Source: Ornithodoros turicata
Taxonomy: Eukaryota > Arthropoda > Arachnida > Ixodida > Argasidae
DNA: 64,000 nucleotides
Assembly (NCBI RefSeq): GCF_037126465.1
Contig: NC_088208.1
Location: forward strand, 40,710,685-40,774,684
Reading direction: 5' to 3'
The notes below the pieces were generated by a model. That model worked only from the letters and a program-made list of their open reading frames with translations, was not told where the DNA came from and made no database searches. This document shows positions 12,581 to 24,265 of this stretch, in pieces. Numbering within the stretch: position 1 is the stretch's first letter; the number at the start of each line of letters is the position of its first letter. A program made the translations under genes and the position numbers.

Positions 12581-13710
12581 CGGCAAGAGTTACTCGATCG
12601 TCGCTAGGACTTGGAAGAAACGAGCTGCAATGTAGAGTACGAGGCACCGCGTAATTTCTAAGAGCAAAATTGGCTCATTGAATAATTTTACATTCCCGGA
12701 GAACTGCCAAACGTCACCGAAACGCAACGACATCAGAAATGATATTGTCACGAGTAAACGCTTCGGGGCGATTACAAAAATGGCGAGGCCAAAAAAAGGT
12801 ACTCTGTTCCGAGAGAGTTTTCTAGGTCACATCCCCGCATTTTGCGAAGACAACGGACAGAAACGTCTTGAGAGAAATAAAAGCAATTTGAAATGGTGTA
12901 ATTGACCGCATCTTTCGTAGCTCACTCTCGGATACAAGTTGCCTTCCCGTCCAATCAGTGCTCGTCCTATTCAATGATGGTTCTTTTGTGATTTATCGCC
13001 TTCCATTTATTCGCGACTCCCAGTAGACCTCGATTGTTTTTCAATCTCCTATCAGCATCGATCGCTTTTCTCCGAAAGAGAACGAAGTGCATTTGCTCGC
13101 GTGACGGAATACCCCGATACGGTCCAGCGAAGGAGCGCACTTTTCAAAAAGACGACGGAAGAACTGTTTCCCGACAAGGAAGCAACTCAGGTGTCTAATG
13201 AAGAATCAGCCTCGAGAAATGAACGCTGTTTCGTCGGAATATTTTTTACAGCCGAGGGTAAGTTGTTTAAAAATTTCCAATCTACTTTTTATTTCTTTTT
13301 TTTCTTTCGAAATGTCACTATAGTTAGAGCTACAGTTATGGTTTCACGAACGCAGTCCTAGTAAACGCAGCTCTTAATTTTAGAACATGTAATGTCAGAA
13401 GGCAATTATGTCGTCACTTAAAGCGGCAGTCCGGACCGGCGGATTGGGGCGCCTGGCCATCACCCACTCCTCGGGCGGTGTGCACTGGATTCTCTTATCT
13501 CTTGCTTAGAGGTATCGGGTGCTGGAAAAGCACTTTGACTTTTTTTTGTTTTCGGAACCTGCAACTGATCAGTGTCCCCTGTCAGAGTTTACGAAAATAC
13601 ACCAGCAGTGGGACTGGAACCCTCCGGCCAGAGATGCGACTACACCCTGCTAGCTATCTCCCCATCAGCACGCCGACTCCGATACACAGAAACGCGCTCT
13701 TTTTTTATTC
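12580..13710. other. No confident gene
   Basis: An ORF at about 13101-13260 (TEYPDTVQRRSALFKKTTEE..) is acidic/basic without a domain I recognise. No other signal was found. Confidence 0.3.
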
Positions 13711-13711
13711 C

Positions 13712-13980
13712 GTGTTAGCGCCGCGAAGCAACTGTGGCTATGAGCGACGTACAGATGTGGACAGATGGAGAAAGGACAGCGCGAAGAAGTGAGGGACGAG
13801 CGGGGTTAGTCTGCATCCTGGGACGACTTCATGGGGAACTGTGCAGTCTCGAAAGTCTCGGGAAAACCCTGGGAAAACCTGAGACAGCACAGTCGGTGGT
13901 AGGATTCGAACCCACCGCCTTCAGCACGACCAACGAGCGGGACGCCTTAGCCCGCTCGGCCACGACGCTGGTACGCGCCC
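13712..13980 (-). repeat. tRNA-derived SINE, family A, near complete
   Basis: This is the best-preserved family-A copy. On the - strand the head reads GTGGCCGAGCGGGCTAAGGC (A box of Leu/Ser-tRNA type) and then GGTTCGAATCC (perfect B box, about 13903-13913). The body ends at TTAGCGCCGCGAAGCAACTG. The spacing and long variable-arm-like insert suggest a tRNA-Leu/Ser ancestor. Confidence 0.8.
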
Positions 13981-14192
13981 TTGCCGTCCACGAAGCTTCA
14001 TATACTTTTTTCTCGTCCCAGTGGCGAGAAAAAAAAAACTATTTAAATACGCGCCAACAAGTCGATAACTCGTATTATCATTATAAGTAACGCAATATTG
14101 TATACGGTCACCCATAGGTTGGCAACTCGCAGTTGAGCTCATCCCTCCCTGGGCGGATTCGTAATGGATTTTCTCGCCGTTTAATGTTTTCT

Positions 14193-14362
14193 CTAGGTGG
14201 AGACTTTAAGGGCCCTGTCTCGTGTCATAGGCGCATTAATATCGTAGCCAAGTTTCCACAATAAAAGGGCGTTCTCTTCATCCAGGTGGCGACAGGCGTG
14301 AAGAGTTGCTGTAATGGGCGAGTCGTGTCCTTCCAAAGACCTTATACATTTTAGATAAGTCT
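14193..14362 (-). pseudogene. Ankyrin-like fragment, possible orphan exon
   Basis: After a CCCTACAG acceptor, the - strand reads TYLKCIRSLEGHDSPITATL, HACRHLDEENALLLWKLGYD and INAPMTRDRALKVST, then a TAG stop. The 'SPITATLHACRH ... LLLWKLGYDINAP' pattern resembles an ankyrin repeat (TxLHxAxxxxxxxxxxLLLxxGxDINAx). There is no neighbouring exon and no companion repeat, and only one repeat is visible. It may be a terminal exon of a gene off to the right or a relic dispersed with a repeat. I favour a relic, without proof. Confidence 0.35.
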
Positions 14363-14699
14363 CTGTAGGGATACTTTTTTTTAAAGCCGTCTCACGGAGG
14401 TACATTTTTACGGACACTCACCGCTCGAGACCACCTGTGGCTTGCCGTACTGAAGATTTTCCTTTCGAAGGAGAGTTTTTATACGCATAAAAACTTTTTT
14501 TTCTTTTTTTCAGAAAAGTGAAACTAACTGTAAACCCCGCCGAAATTTTGCGAATTAGCTTCTTAAAGTGATTTTTTCTTCGTCCCTTACGCGGTTGGAG
14601 CAACCTGTATTAAAGCGATAGGGTTATGAGGCCCATCACCATGTAGCGTCCACAGCCTTATATAGGACAAACAATTTACCGCCAACAATATGGTGGCGG

Positions 14700-14945
14700 T
14701 GGCGGTGCTAGTAAAAGAGCTCGCCGTTGTCGGCCTGAAAGAGAGGTGGGCAACGTCACGAAACGCCCTGGGCCGACCTTCTAGGGGAACTGTGCCGACG
14801 TATGTCTGACAGCGTCCGAGGAAAACCTAGGAAAAGCGCCTAGACAGTACAGCCGGCACCGGGATTCGAACCCGTGTACCGACCAGTCTCGACGTGACAT
14901 GGCCAGCACGCCATGCCCAATGCCAGATGCAGCCTTCTTCATGTG
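14700..14945 (-). repeat. tRNA-derived SINE, family B
   Basis: It runs from AAAGAGCTCGCCGTTGTCGG and GTGGGCAACGTCACGA to a head with GGGATTCGAACCCG at about 14861. It has the same architecture as the copies at 31.3, 19.0 and 49.7 kb. Confidence 0.7.
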
Positions 14946-15224
14946 TTTGCACCGAGAGGCAGCTCTGGCTACGAGCAGCGTATACACGTGGACACACACA
15001 CCGAAAGACACTATGATGAGATGGGGCTGGTGCCAGCCAGCAGGCTGGGCGCTGCCCCAGTGCAATTTGTAGATAGCGAGAGATCATGATGGAGATGAGG
15101 ATTCAGGTGATCAAAGCAGGGTGGAGAGGCCTGTTGATGACAGGAAATCCCAAAGGTGACGGAGTCGTTGGTGCATATGAATGCTACTGGACCATGGTCC
15201 CCGCACCTTGCCTATGGTAAAGGG

Positions 15225-15345
15225 GCGGTGGGAAAGTGTAGGAGACAGGGACAATATCCGACTAGAGAGTCATCCGGAAAACCCGTGGAAAACCTAAAAT
15301 ACCACAGCCGGTGATGGCGTACTTGTCTTTAACGTGGCCTTAAAG
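15225..15345 (-). repeat. SINE fragment, family A
   Basis: Only the middle of the family is present: GTCATCCGGAAAACCCGTGG, AAAACCTAAAATACCACAGC and CGGTGATGG. The tRNA head and the far end are missing. Confidence 0.45.
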
Positions 15346-18300
15346 CTATCCCGCCGCTGGTTCCACCAATAAGGTAGACACGTAAAGATGATGGAATCGA
15401 CCTTACATAACCTAGCTCAATGATGATGAGTCTTTCCCTCGGACGTTTGCTTTTTCTTTCTTTTCTTCCGCGGGACAACTGGAACAGCCCTGGCGATGCA
15501 AGAAGTTCCTCGTGATGAAGCTTTATGCGCCAAGTGCGGGTCGATTTTTCTCTCAAGAGAAAAGTGTCTGCGGGAGTTTCGTCATATATTCGGGTCGTAA
15601 AAGGGGGAGGGGGCAAACAGATCCAATGAGCTGTTCCCTATGCGAGGACATGCACGGCCACTCTTCCTCCCTGATAACTGGTCACGGACTCTGGAAGAAA
15701 CGCTCAAGTATTATCCATATCGAAAACGAACGGAACAACTGGTAGTGATCTCGTGATCGAGTTTCAAGTGAGCGATTCTCGCGAAAACAGCGACGCTTGG
15801 GTTGGTATTTATATATCGAGCCGGTACAGAACACGGTCATGAACATCATGGCGAGTACGGGGGTCCGTCGGTTCTTTGTTCCTGTCTTGAAAGCTCACTA
15901 GAAATGAAGGTCCGTCACGAAGGACGAAAATCTGGGAGAAATTCAGCTCCCAACGGGTGCAACCATTACCTCAACGAAAGGAGGCTGGTAGGAAGGTTTA
16001 TAGTAAGGTACTGAACAGAGCGAGTTCACTTGACCGCCACGGCTTGGCTGGGAAAGGAGGGGATGTGTTACCCACCCACCCCTTTTTCCATTCCCTGAAC
16101 CGAAACTTGAGCTGTGTAGGAGCATCAGCTAATCGACAGCATCTCTATTGTATATACGTTCGCCTTTCACGCGGGCCGGAATAATTAGTATTCTCAAATT
16201 TGTACCTATTTTATTTCTACATATTTCGACAGTAAGAGAATCTAATGCGTATGATGGTTCGTCTCTCTTTCGCGGTTATTATAAGCACTTCATCCCCACT
16301 GGAGTATCGACCGGTCGGATTCAATTGATTCTTTCCGTGCCATTCTCAAGCTTTTGCTGTCAATAAGCGGGGAAAGATCATCTCGTTTGTTTTAATTAGA
16401 TTACCGTAATGGGAGATGGTTCAGAAATACGTCCCGACCCATCGGGTGGACTTACAAAGAAAATCCTATTTTGTGCCTCTCGTGACTGCTAGATTGCGAG
16501 ACAATAATTATTGTGGTTACAATTTAAACCGAGAATTAAAATGAAATACTTTGTGTGTGTGTGTGATTGCAAGCAGGACTGTCCCAGATAAGAGAAAAAC
16601 TGCTATGAATGAACGTCTCTCCTGCATAGTCATGCGTATAGCGCAGGGTCTCCGGCCCTAGCCACGCCCCCTCTTGAGTTCAGGGCGACTGACGGAAAGC
16701 CGCGGAGGAAGCAAACATTTAAAAAGTCAAAGAATGATAATTGATTCATTTGAATCTTTTGATCTCTCTATCTATATGATCAATTATACGTATCTTTATA
16801 ACTCAATCGATATATATTTTAAGACTAACCAAGTTTGAGATATAGAAAATGCAAATGTACGAACAAAGTTCAATGAAAGCTTCGCTTACGCTTACGCTGA
16901 AAATACACTTATTTTGCTAAAAATATCTCCGCTGTGATGGCTGATGTCGGTAAGCCTTTAAATGACCGGTAATGCCTGGCTCGACTATTTTATGTGTTAC
17001 GAGACGCTTGCGTTACATAAATAACTTGTTTACAGCGAAGTTGAATCTCCACGATGCCATACCGCTGCTTGGGATTCCGGAAAAAGGCTCCTGATTAACT
17101 CAGTATTTGTGTATGCCATGTTTGTGAGCCGCTCACCGTCGTTGTCACACCCCGTGCTATTGGTAGTACACTACTGTGACGTTGTGTTACGTCACTCATA
17201 CTCGCCCGTGTAGGAGTCAGGTTGTAAAACGCCCTCAGATGGTTCAGTAATCTTATTTACGAGCAGACTGTTCTCTTATTTCTGTAGCAGATGAGATTCA
17301 GTACAGGTAATACTATGGCTGGTCAAGATGTCACTCTACTGGTCAACTCTGACACCACTTTACTGTGGTGAAGGCAGAAAGACTTCTCCATTGCCCATTG
17401 TCCATGGTCAAATCCAGCTGACCAATACCATGTCCTAAAAGCACTTGTTGTACCTTTCTGGACAGTCTATAGTACCTGGGTCCCCTATGCGATGTTCGCC
17501 ATTAGACGATATGCAAAACCCAGCGCCCTCTTGTAGCGCGCACGGAAACCTCCGGAATTCCGACATGTTTGAGGCTTCCTACCCGACCTGAGTCATGCAC
17601 ACGACTCACGTGCAGCTGTTCTGTCACATACATGTGTTGTTCCACCATGTTATTCACGTGGTGAGACGAGGGGTTCAAAAGAGAATGCAAGCAAGGTAAG
17701 AGCGCTTCTGTATTTCTTATTGCATTGAAAGCACTGGAGCGAGCTCATTTCGACTTTGGGAGAGAGAATTACGCTACCCTAGTGCAACGCTGTATTTTTT
17801 ATTCCCATCCAATGAGATACTTAGACAGTTTAGTACAGTCCACTTAAGAACTATTTAGTGCAATGTATACAGCAGAAACATTTGGTAGAAAATAAAAGCT
17901 TAGTACGATCGCCGCAAGTATCGATGGTCAATTATCCTAAAACTATATCAACAGTTTCTTGACATATCAATGTCCTATCGATAGTTTTGCATCACTACTA
18001 CGCGTTCCTTTGGTAGTTTTCTCTCTGACTACTTCTTCTTGAATGTGAAGACGAATGGCACGGCAAATAGAGAATCCAGAGAATCCGTTTTCCATTTGGC
18101 ACGTACGAGACAAAATCAGCCTCTTCGAAGTGCCGTGCACACATCTTCGCTGTATCAGCATTGAACTTATCTTTTCTCTTGGTGGCTAGCAGTCATTTCT
18201 GTCTTAGGGAAGCTGTGGAAGGTGACTGTAAGGCTAGCATGAAGTGTCCTCGCGCTAAACGATTGAAACAGTCTGAGCGCACAGTCTGAGGGGCATATCT

Positions 18301-18990
18301 GAGGCGGACAATCTGTCTGGTAAACAGTCACATGAATGCAGCTCAATCTAACGTGACAGTTATGTGGGAGATGCTAAAATAACGAAAACTCAGATTCGCC
18401 GAGCTGAGAAAAATCATATTTCATACCATGCAGTGCGTAACGGTGAGTATCACAGTGGGTTTCATAGCAAAAACTACAATCGTTCTAGCTTTCGTTTTGT
18501 ACCAAATGTTTCTGCTGTATAAAGTGCACCAACTAGTTCTCAAATGAACTGTATTAAGCTGCATAAATTTCTCCTAAGATGGGATAACAAAGCAGCGTTG
18601 CACCAGGTTAACGTAATTTTCTTGCCGAAAATTGAAATCACCGCGCTCAGTGCTTTTAATGCAATGAGGAATACAGGCACCTGAAGCTGTCTTGTCTCGT
18701 TTGTATTCCCTTTTGAAAGCCTCGTCTCATCACGCAAATAAGATAGTGGAACAGCACATGTGTGAAGCGTGACACGCGATAGAACTGTTGTCCGACAGTC
18801 GTGAGCATGGCTCGGGCCGGGTTGGGCGCCCCAGACATGGCATGGGGTGCTACGGGATGGACGCTTGGTTTTGCATACCGTCTAACACTTTTACCTCTTC
18901 ATTCAGCACTCTTGCTCGGTGATGAGGCTATCACCTCTTTTTGCTTTTTTCATCTTTCTTTTTTTTTTGGAATAGCAAGCCGGCTCTTTG
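15345..18990. other. Long gene-free stretch
   Basis: I recognise no exon, SINE or LINE on either strand. A short (TG)n tract lies at about 16552-16565 and an AT-rich patch at 16740-16860. ORFs of 60-75 codons are scattered and lack domains. Confidence 0.35.
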
Positions 18991-19024
18991 CTTTGCTGCT
19001 TTGTTTAGTAGAGGTCACGTGACC

Positions 19025-19250
19025 AATGTCACATCGAGACTGGGAGGTACCCGTGTTCGAATCTCTGTGCCGGCTGTGCTGTCCGGGGTTGTTTTGCTCA
19101 GACGCTGCCAGACATACGTGGGCACAGTTCCCTAAGAAGTCGGTCCTAGACCCACATTCCCTTCTAGAGCGTTGGCCGTGACATTGCCCACTACTGTGAG
19201 GCCGACAACGGGGCCCTCTTTCAACATTACCACCTCCACCACCTAGTAGA
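19025..19250 (+). repeat. tRNA-derived SINE, family B
   Basis: The head contains CCGTGTTCGAATCTC at about 19051, then GTGCCGGCTGTGCTGTC. The element ends with CGTTGGCCGTGACATTGCCC and GAGGCCGACAACGG. Forward orientation. Confidence 0.65.
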
Positions 19251-19251
19251 G

Positions 19252-19445
19252 GTGACCCGGTTCGAATCCGTGCGCCGGCTGTGCTGTCTGGGTGTTTTTC
19301 GTGGGTTTTCCCTCAGACGCTCTAAGACAAATGTCGGCACAGTTGCCTGTGAAGTCGGCCCAGGACGTACGATCCCCCCTGCGATAGTCGTGACGTTGCC
19401 CGCCTGAGCGTGACAGACTATGGCAAGTAGTTCCGTCACCACCAA
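19252..19445 (+). repeat. tRNA-derived SINE, family B, adjacent second copy
   Basis: GGTTCGAATCCGTGCGCCGG opens this copy, followed by CTGTGCTGTCTGGGTG. It ends GTCGTGACGTTGCCCGCC. It lies head-to-tail immediately after the preceding copy, separated only by CACCTCCACCACCTAGTAG, so the two form a tandem pair. Confidence 0.65.
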
Positions 19446-19449
19446 CTAG

Positions 19450-20360
19450 TAGAGTTTGTAATTTCTTAACAGATATCGGAATTGTAAACCTTTAGTAGTT
19501 TTACGATGTTTTACTTGTGTTTTTTCATTCTTATACTCTCTTTTTACTATATATCACATTTACTTTTAACTAGTCGCATCCTCATCAGGTGTTCATACAT
19601 AACTTTAACTAGTCACAATTTCACCAGAGTTTTGGCGCACAATGACATTAGGTATCCATTAAAACTCCCTCTATCAATTGGGGTAAGGGATGAAACACTT
19701 TCAACACCAAAATCAGGTGTCGTCGTTCGACTGCAGCAGTCCCGGGGCATATCTTGGTAAAAGCGGCCGGTTTGTATCTAGTTCAGTTCAAGGGGCAGAA
19801 GCGACCGACTGTGGTGATTGCGGCCCCCGTGATTCCCGAAGGCGTCATCATTTCGCGGCCTCTCCGTTGCAGCAGCTCCCTCTCGTAGCAATTTTTCAAC
19901 GATATCCTGCCCCGGGCCAGAAAGATCGCAACAAACTGCCATTTATTCTTTTTGGAGGGGACTTTCTTTGCTGGTGTTTGCGCGCAGACAGGTGGAAGAT
20001 GCACACTTATGTTCACAGGTCATTCGGTTCGTTGTTTCATTGTGGAATAACTATGGACACATGAGTGACGCCATAGCTTGCCCATTGTCGCCTTGGCTAC
20101 GTGGAACTGTTTGGACGTCTGCTTCTACAGCCTGACTTTGCAGACGACTTCAAACTCGAAAAAGGCTGTGGTTACGTCACGCCTAGTCTAGAAGACGGAC
20201 TAGACTAGACCGCGCCCCGGAATAAACACGCGTGGCAAAATATACGATATGACAGTTCGTGAACTAAGGTCCTCATTTGGGTAGTTGATCATGGTACTTC
20301 GAGGCAATACGCATGCAGAAAGAACACAAGCGACACAGACATTGCTTACAACTTACTTAC
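19450..20360. other. No gene recognised
   Basis: I see no protein-family signal. A local CTAGTCTAGAAG / GGACTAGACTAG motif lies near 20187-20210. Confidence 0.3.
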
Positions 20361-20365
20361 ACACA

Positions 20366-20620
20366 CAACAACTTTATTTTTAAGATGATGAATGGGGAGT
20401 TTCATCGCCAGGGTCGATGCTCTACCCCATTGCTGATGGTGATGTGGGGAATGAAATAATGATCCCTTTACAATGAGGTTCGAAGTTCCTATGGTGTCCA
20501 AAAATGTCAAAAGAGCTTTGAGGGCACAGCGTTGGTGGGCTGGATTTGATCAGGGACAAAGCAATTTTAAGAAAAGTGGGGGTTCAGCTGGTTAAGAGAC
20601 CCGGAAAGTGCGGTTCGGGA
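20366..20620 (-). mobile_element. LINE 3'-end fragment
   Basis: Read on the - strand, the segment ends CCCCATTCATCATCTTAAAA, then AATAAAGTTGTTGTGTG. It shares GGCGATGAAACTCCCC with the copies at 6.16 and 41.22 kb. The upstream text (GACAAAGCAATTT) also appears at about 44.6 kb, so this family has at least four fragments here. No ORF2 is preserved. Confidence 0.5.
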
Positions 20621-20629
20621 AAGTTAGTA

Positions 20630-22440
20630 GCGTTGGCAGTGAAGAAAAACGTGCTCTTACACAACTTACTTGCAACTGCTGCTTATGTTGCGAGTAAGTA
20701 GCGTAGGTGTCGCTCACGTTCTTTCTGTCTGTGCGTTGAGTGCTGCTTTGAAGTACGATGTCCAGGGACAACTATGATCACGAGCGACGCCACAGTAGCC
20801 GGTTTGCGGATAATTTTTTCCCACTTACGTGGGGGTCGAAATCTGAGCACACGGCGCACCCTATTTAATGCCCGGGAATATTCGTGGGGAACAGCTTTTG
20901 TCCAGCTTTAGGTGTTTTACTACTACAGCGTGGCTGGGGATGACAACAGTCCCAAACTATCTGTTTAATCAGCTTCCCAGGAAAGTTTTCCCTAAAAAAG
21001 ATATTCCTTCAAACAAACAAAACACGACATCGAGACTCACGACTCTCCGCGCTATTTATTCCTATTCTAAGGTTGGATGCGAACGTATCATTCACATCCT
21101 GCAGGAGGTTCCCCCCAACCTTGCATGTTGTTCTCAGCAGAACAGGTATAAGAAGGGCTTCCACTTCTGCGCGGCTGAATAGTGGAGTGGTCCAAAATTG
21201 CACACCCCGGGTGGGTGGGACCAATCTAATTTGTGCAGAGCGGGCGCATGCGCCAAAGTGCACTTAAGCTCGATCTCGTTCGGGAGAGATTTTTCACTCC
21301 TTTATTAGATCTCTCTTTTCTCAGCGATGCCTCCAAGGTGTGCATGTTTTAGTTACAGCTTAGCCTCATCTCTATACGCCTAGTCTATACGCCAGCAACT
21401 TGGAACTCGGCTTCTAAAGGCGGCGCGAAAGTCAACAACTGTGAAGATATTCGTGAGAAAGTCACGAACAGACTGCAAGAATTGTTTTTACACATGCAGT
21501 CCTAATAATATCCTTTTCCTCTCGTTTGTGGTACGTCCATGTTCATGCTGGACACAGGGAAGTTCCATTCCTATTCCAAACTGTGCTGGATTGGCTGGGA
21601 TTTTATAAGAGTCTCCCAAGATTAATCTGCATAGTTACCCTAGGCTTAGGATTCCACTCTTTCTTGCCGTCCTCTCTAATAGCCGCAGTTGTTTGGTAAG
21701 CGTGGAATTAAAAAAAAAACATCGTAGATTGATTTGTTTATTTACGAAAGATACCTCAAGTGCCCTAAGGGCGTTGTATGAGGGAGGGACACCTTTACGC
21801 GAAACACATTCGGTACATATAATACAGAAAAATATACAGAGATGATACCTACATGATGGATTGTGATTTAGCGAGAGAAAACGAGCAAACGCAAGGATTT
21901 ATATCGCGAGACAAGAGTGGTAATGAACGACATGCCGTGGATGATTCTAGTTAGGTTGATGAATTTTGGTTAGGTCGAAAAATTCGGCAGCTCGCTCGAG
22001 AGACACGCTCTCTCACTCTATCCCCATAAAGATAATACGCGTGAAACCATGCAGGTGCATGTCTCTTCATGGTAATGTGCGATGTGCAACTGTTCGGCAT
22101 GGTAGCTATCTGCTTGTCTCGAGGAAAATTGCAAGGTAAATAGGGACAGACAGGTAGCGAAGGCGAGAGAAAATACCAAGCAACCCTGTCATACTCGTGA
22201 TGCGAGTGTGTGTTGGTACCTAGTAGTAGACGAGGTAATTAAAGATAGAAGGATGAATGCAACACAAGCAGTGGGCCCACACCCTCCCCTGGAAAGAAAC
22301 AATGCTGACGCTCAAGATTTTATGTGCAGTCTAGACTATCGAAATACACGCGTTTAAGAGTCCGCGCGGTTTTGATTCCGAAAAAGGTTTGACGGACATC
22401 GGTTAATCAGTTTTGCACCGCAACCAACTACTGGTTCCAA
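20630..22440. other. Gene-free stretch with a SINE family-D trace
   Basis: A family-D-like phrase (GGTTTGCGGATAATTTTTTC, then GGCGCACCCTATTTAATGCC) lies at about 20800-20870. The remainder has no feature I can name. Confidence 0.35.
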
Positions 22441-22458
22441 GGTTGGGCTGGCAAGGGT

Positions 22459-22489
22459 TAGGTTGAGTTGGGTTAGGTTAGGTTAGGTC
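22459..22489. repeat. Short interstitial TTAGG tract
   Basis: The sequence GTTGGGTTAGGTTAGGTTAG contains three perfect tandem TTAGG units plus degenerate ones on the left. TTAGG is the ancestral arthropod telomere repeat. Confidence 0.6.
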
Positions 22490-22992
22490 CTCGTTAGTCG
22501 TTGAAGAACCTTCAGGGAGAGTGAAATTCATCCATGGAGCGAAGGTTCGTTCGCGATAATTTTCGCCTCACCACGATTATTATGCGTTCGCAGCTTCGCT
22601 GTTAATTTTCTCTGTGGGACCTTAAGGGCCATGTGATGACCGACTTACGTCCCGGAGAATGAGATAATGCAATCGGGTGGTTAGTGAATCGGGTGACCCG
22701 CATTTGTAATCAGTTTAAATCCCAGGGCCCGCTGAAAATTTTCCAAATCCGATTACCCATTGTTCTCTCGCACTCGAAGGAGCGGGAAATCTCTCCCGTT
22801 GTACCTACACATTGTTCTTGGAGAAAATATACGCAGAGTTTTCCGGAGAAGAAGGGAACGCTAAAAATACGACAACGCAATAACGAAGCGAACATGGAAA
22901 CTCACAGTCACGTGGCACGAAAAACGCTCGCGCGCTTTTTTCCAACCTTACGCAAGTGGTGACTTGCTCGCACTCGTGTCTCGCACGTTTAC

Positions 22993-23240
22993 GTGTTAGC
23001 GCCGCGAAGCAACTGTGGCTATGAGTGGCGTACAGACGAGGGGGGATAGTGTGCGTCCTGGGCCGACTCGAGAGGGAACTGTGCCGACATTCGCGTGGAA
23101 AGTGTGCCGGAAAACCCAGGGAACAGCTCAGCACAGCCGGTAGTAGGGTTCGAACCCATTACCTCCCTGTCTTCAGCACGACCTTGGTTGCCACCGACGA
23201 ACGGGTGCTTTTACCCACTCAGCCACGCCGCTGGTCACTT
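22993..23240 (-). repeat. tRNA-derived SINE, family A
   Basis: It begins GTTAGCGCCGCGAAGCAACT. On the - strand the head shows GTGGCTGAGTGGGTAAAAGC (A-box region) and the palindromic B box GGGTTCGAACCC at 23146-23157. It is nearly full length. Confidence 0.75.
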
Positions 23241-23324
23241 CGCTGGCCACTGGTCACCATGCCGATGGCTTTACTTTCTTATTTTATTTTTGTAGAGCAC
23301 CTTGCCGCCATTATGGCAGGCAGA

Positions 23325-23470
23325 TCGCTCATTATCAACGGCACTCCACTTCTCGCGGAAGACGACGTGTCTAAGCAAGTGCCACCCGGCCGAGTTCCAA
23401 CCCACAACCTTGGGATCAGTAGGCGGACACGCTACCAATTGATCCACCGGTCAACTACAGCTACACTTTT
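23325..23470 (-). repeat. tRNA-derived SINE, family D
   Basis: The element shows CTCGCGGAAGACGACGTGTC, then TAAGCAAGTGCCACC. Its tRNA-like head reads on the - strand GTGGATCAATTGGTAGCGTG, followed by GTGGGTTGGAAC. It ends in poly-T at 23465-23482, which on the - strand is 5' of the head. Confidence 0.6.
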
Positions 23471-23550
23471 TTTTTTTTTTTTATCACATCACCATCACCA
23501 AACGTGTTGATGAAAAATATTGACCTTCATACCTTACTTGCAAGATTCGA

Positions 23551-23835
23551 GACTTCCGAGATTTTTCTCCGGGACACCGGTCTCCTCTCTTCCCTACGGT
23601 GTGCCTGCCTACCTGTGTGTGTGTGTTTCTGTGTGTTGTCTTGTCTTTTTGCCTACCGTTCTGTTGATATCTCACTGACTCCACTGACTATCGACCCCTA
23701 TTCAGCGTCGTTCATCACCTCATCATCAGGACACATCTCATCCTGTCCATTGTGCCTTGGGGTATAGTGGGCCGCACCTCATGCGGCCAATTTTCCCATT
23801 CATTATCATTCATTTATCTGTTGTTGTTGTTGTTG
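23551..23835 (+). mobile_element. 5'-truncated LINE copy with target-site duplication
   Basis: It starts within the last codons of ORF2 (the frame reads IFLRDTGLLSSL) and runs through a 3' UTR ending in (GTT)n. The whole 3' part matches 33150-33405. The direct repeat CAAGATTCGA at 23541-23550 and 23836-23845 brackets it exactly, which is the signature of target-primed reverse transcription with strong 5' truncation. Confidence 0.8.
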
Positions 23836-24049
23836 CAAGATTCGATAAATACGTATGTAGCACACAGCGGCAACGCCAGTTCGTGTTTCTCGCGCTGTGT
23901 GTTATTTTACCAAGATGAGTTCTACTTGGCGTAGAAAGGTGGAGGTTGGAATAGACTGAGAAAAACCGACGAGCACAAACAGACCAGAGTGCACACGACA
24001 GGCTTTTCCTGCGCTGTCTGGTGTTGCGTCGGTATTTCTCGATGAGTTC

Positions 24050-24265
24050 CACGCGGAGGCCAAGTGGATAAACCATCAGATCACCCCGAACACTGGGAGT
24101 CTTAGGATTTATCCGGGTCATCCTGCATACTTTCCGGGATAATGTCGCCAAAGTTTCCACCTCCCGAAGTCGGCCCAGGAAGCATAGTAATTCTTTCCCG
24201 TTGTACTCTCTCTATCGTCTGAACACCGATCATGGCCATAGTTGATTCGCGGTGCTGAATCAAAA
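24050..24265 (+). repeat. SINE family A, diverged
   Basis: It contains CCAAGTGGATAAACC (A-box-like), an eroded B box, then GAAGTCGGCCCAGGAAG, and ends CATAGTTGATTCGCGGTGCT, the family-A terminus in forward orientation. Confidence 0.55.

Noticed and set aside
13897..13975. Possible tRNA gene on the - strand
   Set aside because: The A and B boxes are good, but the sequence continues into the family-A SINE body, so it is a SINE head, not a tRNA gene.
23146..23240. Possible tRNA gene on the - strand
   Set aside because: Same reason: head of a SINE with mismatched acceptor stem.
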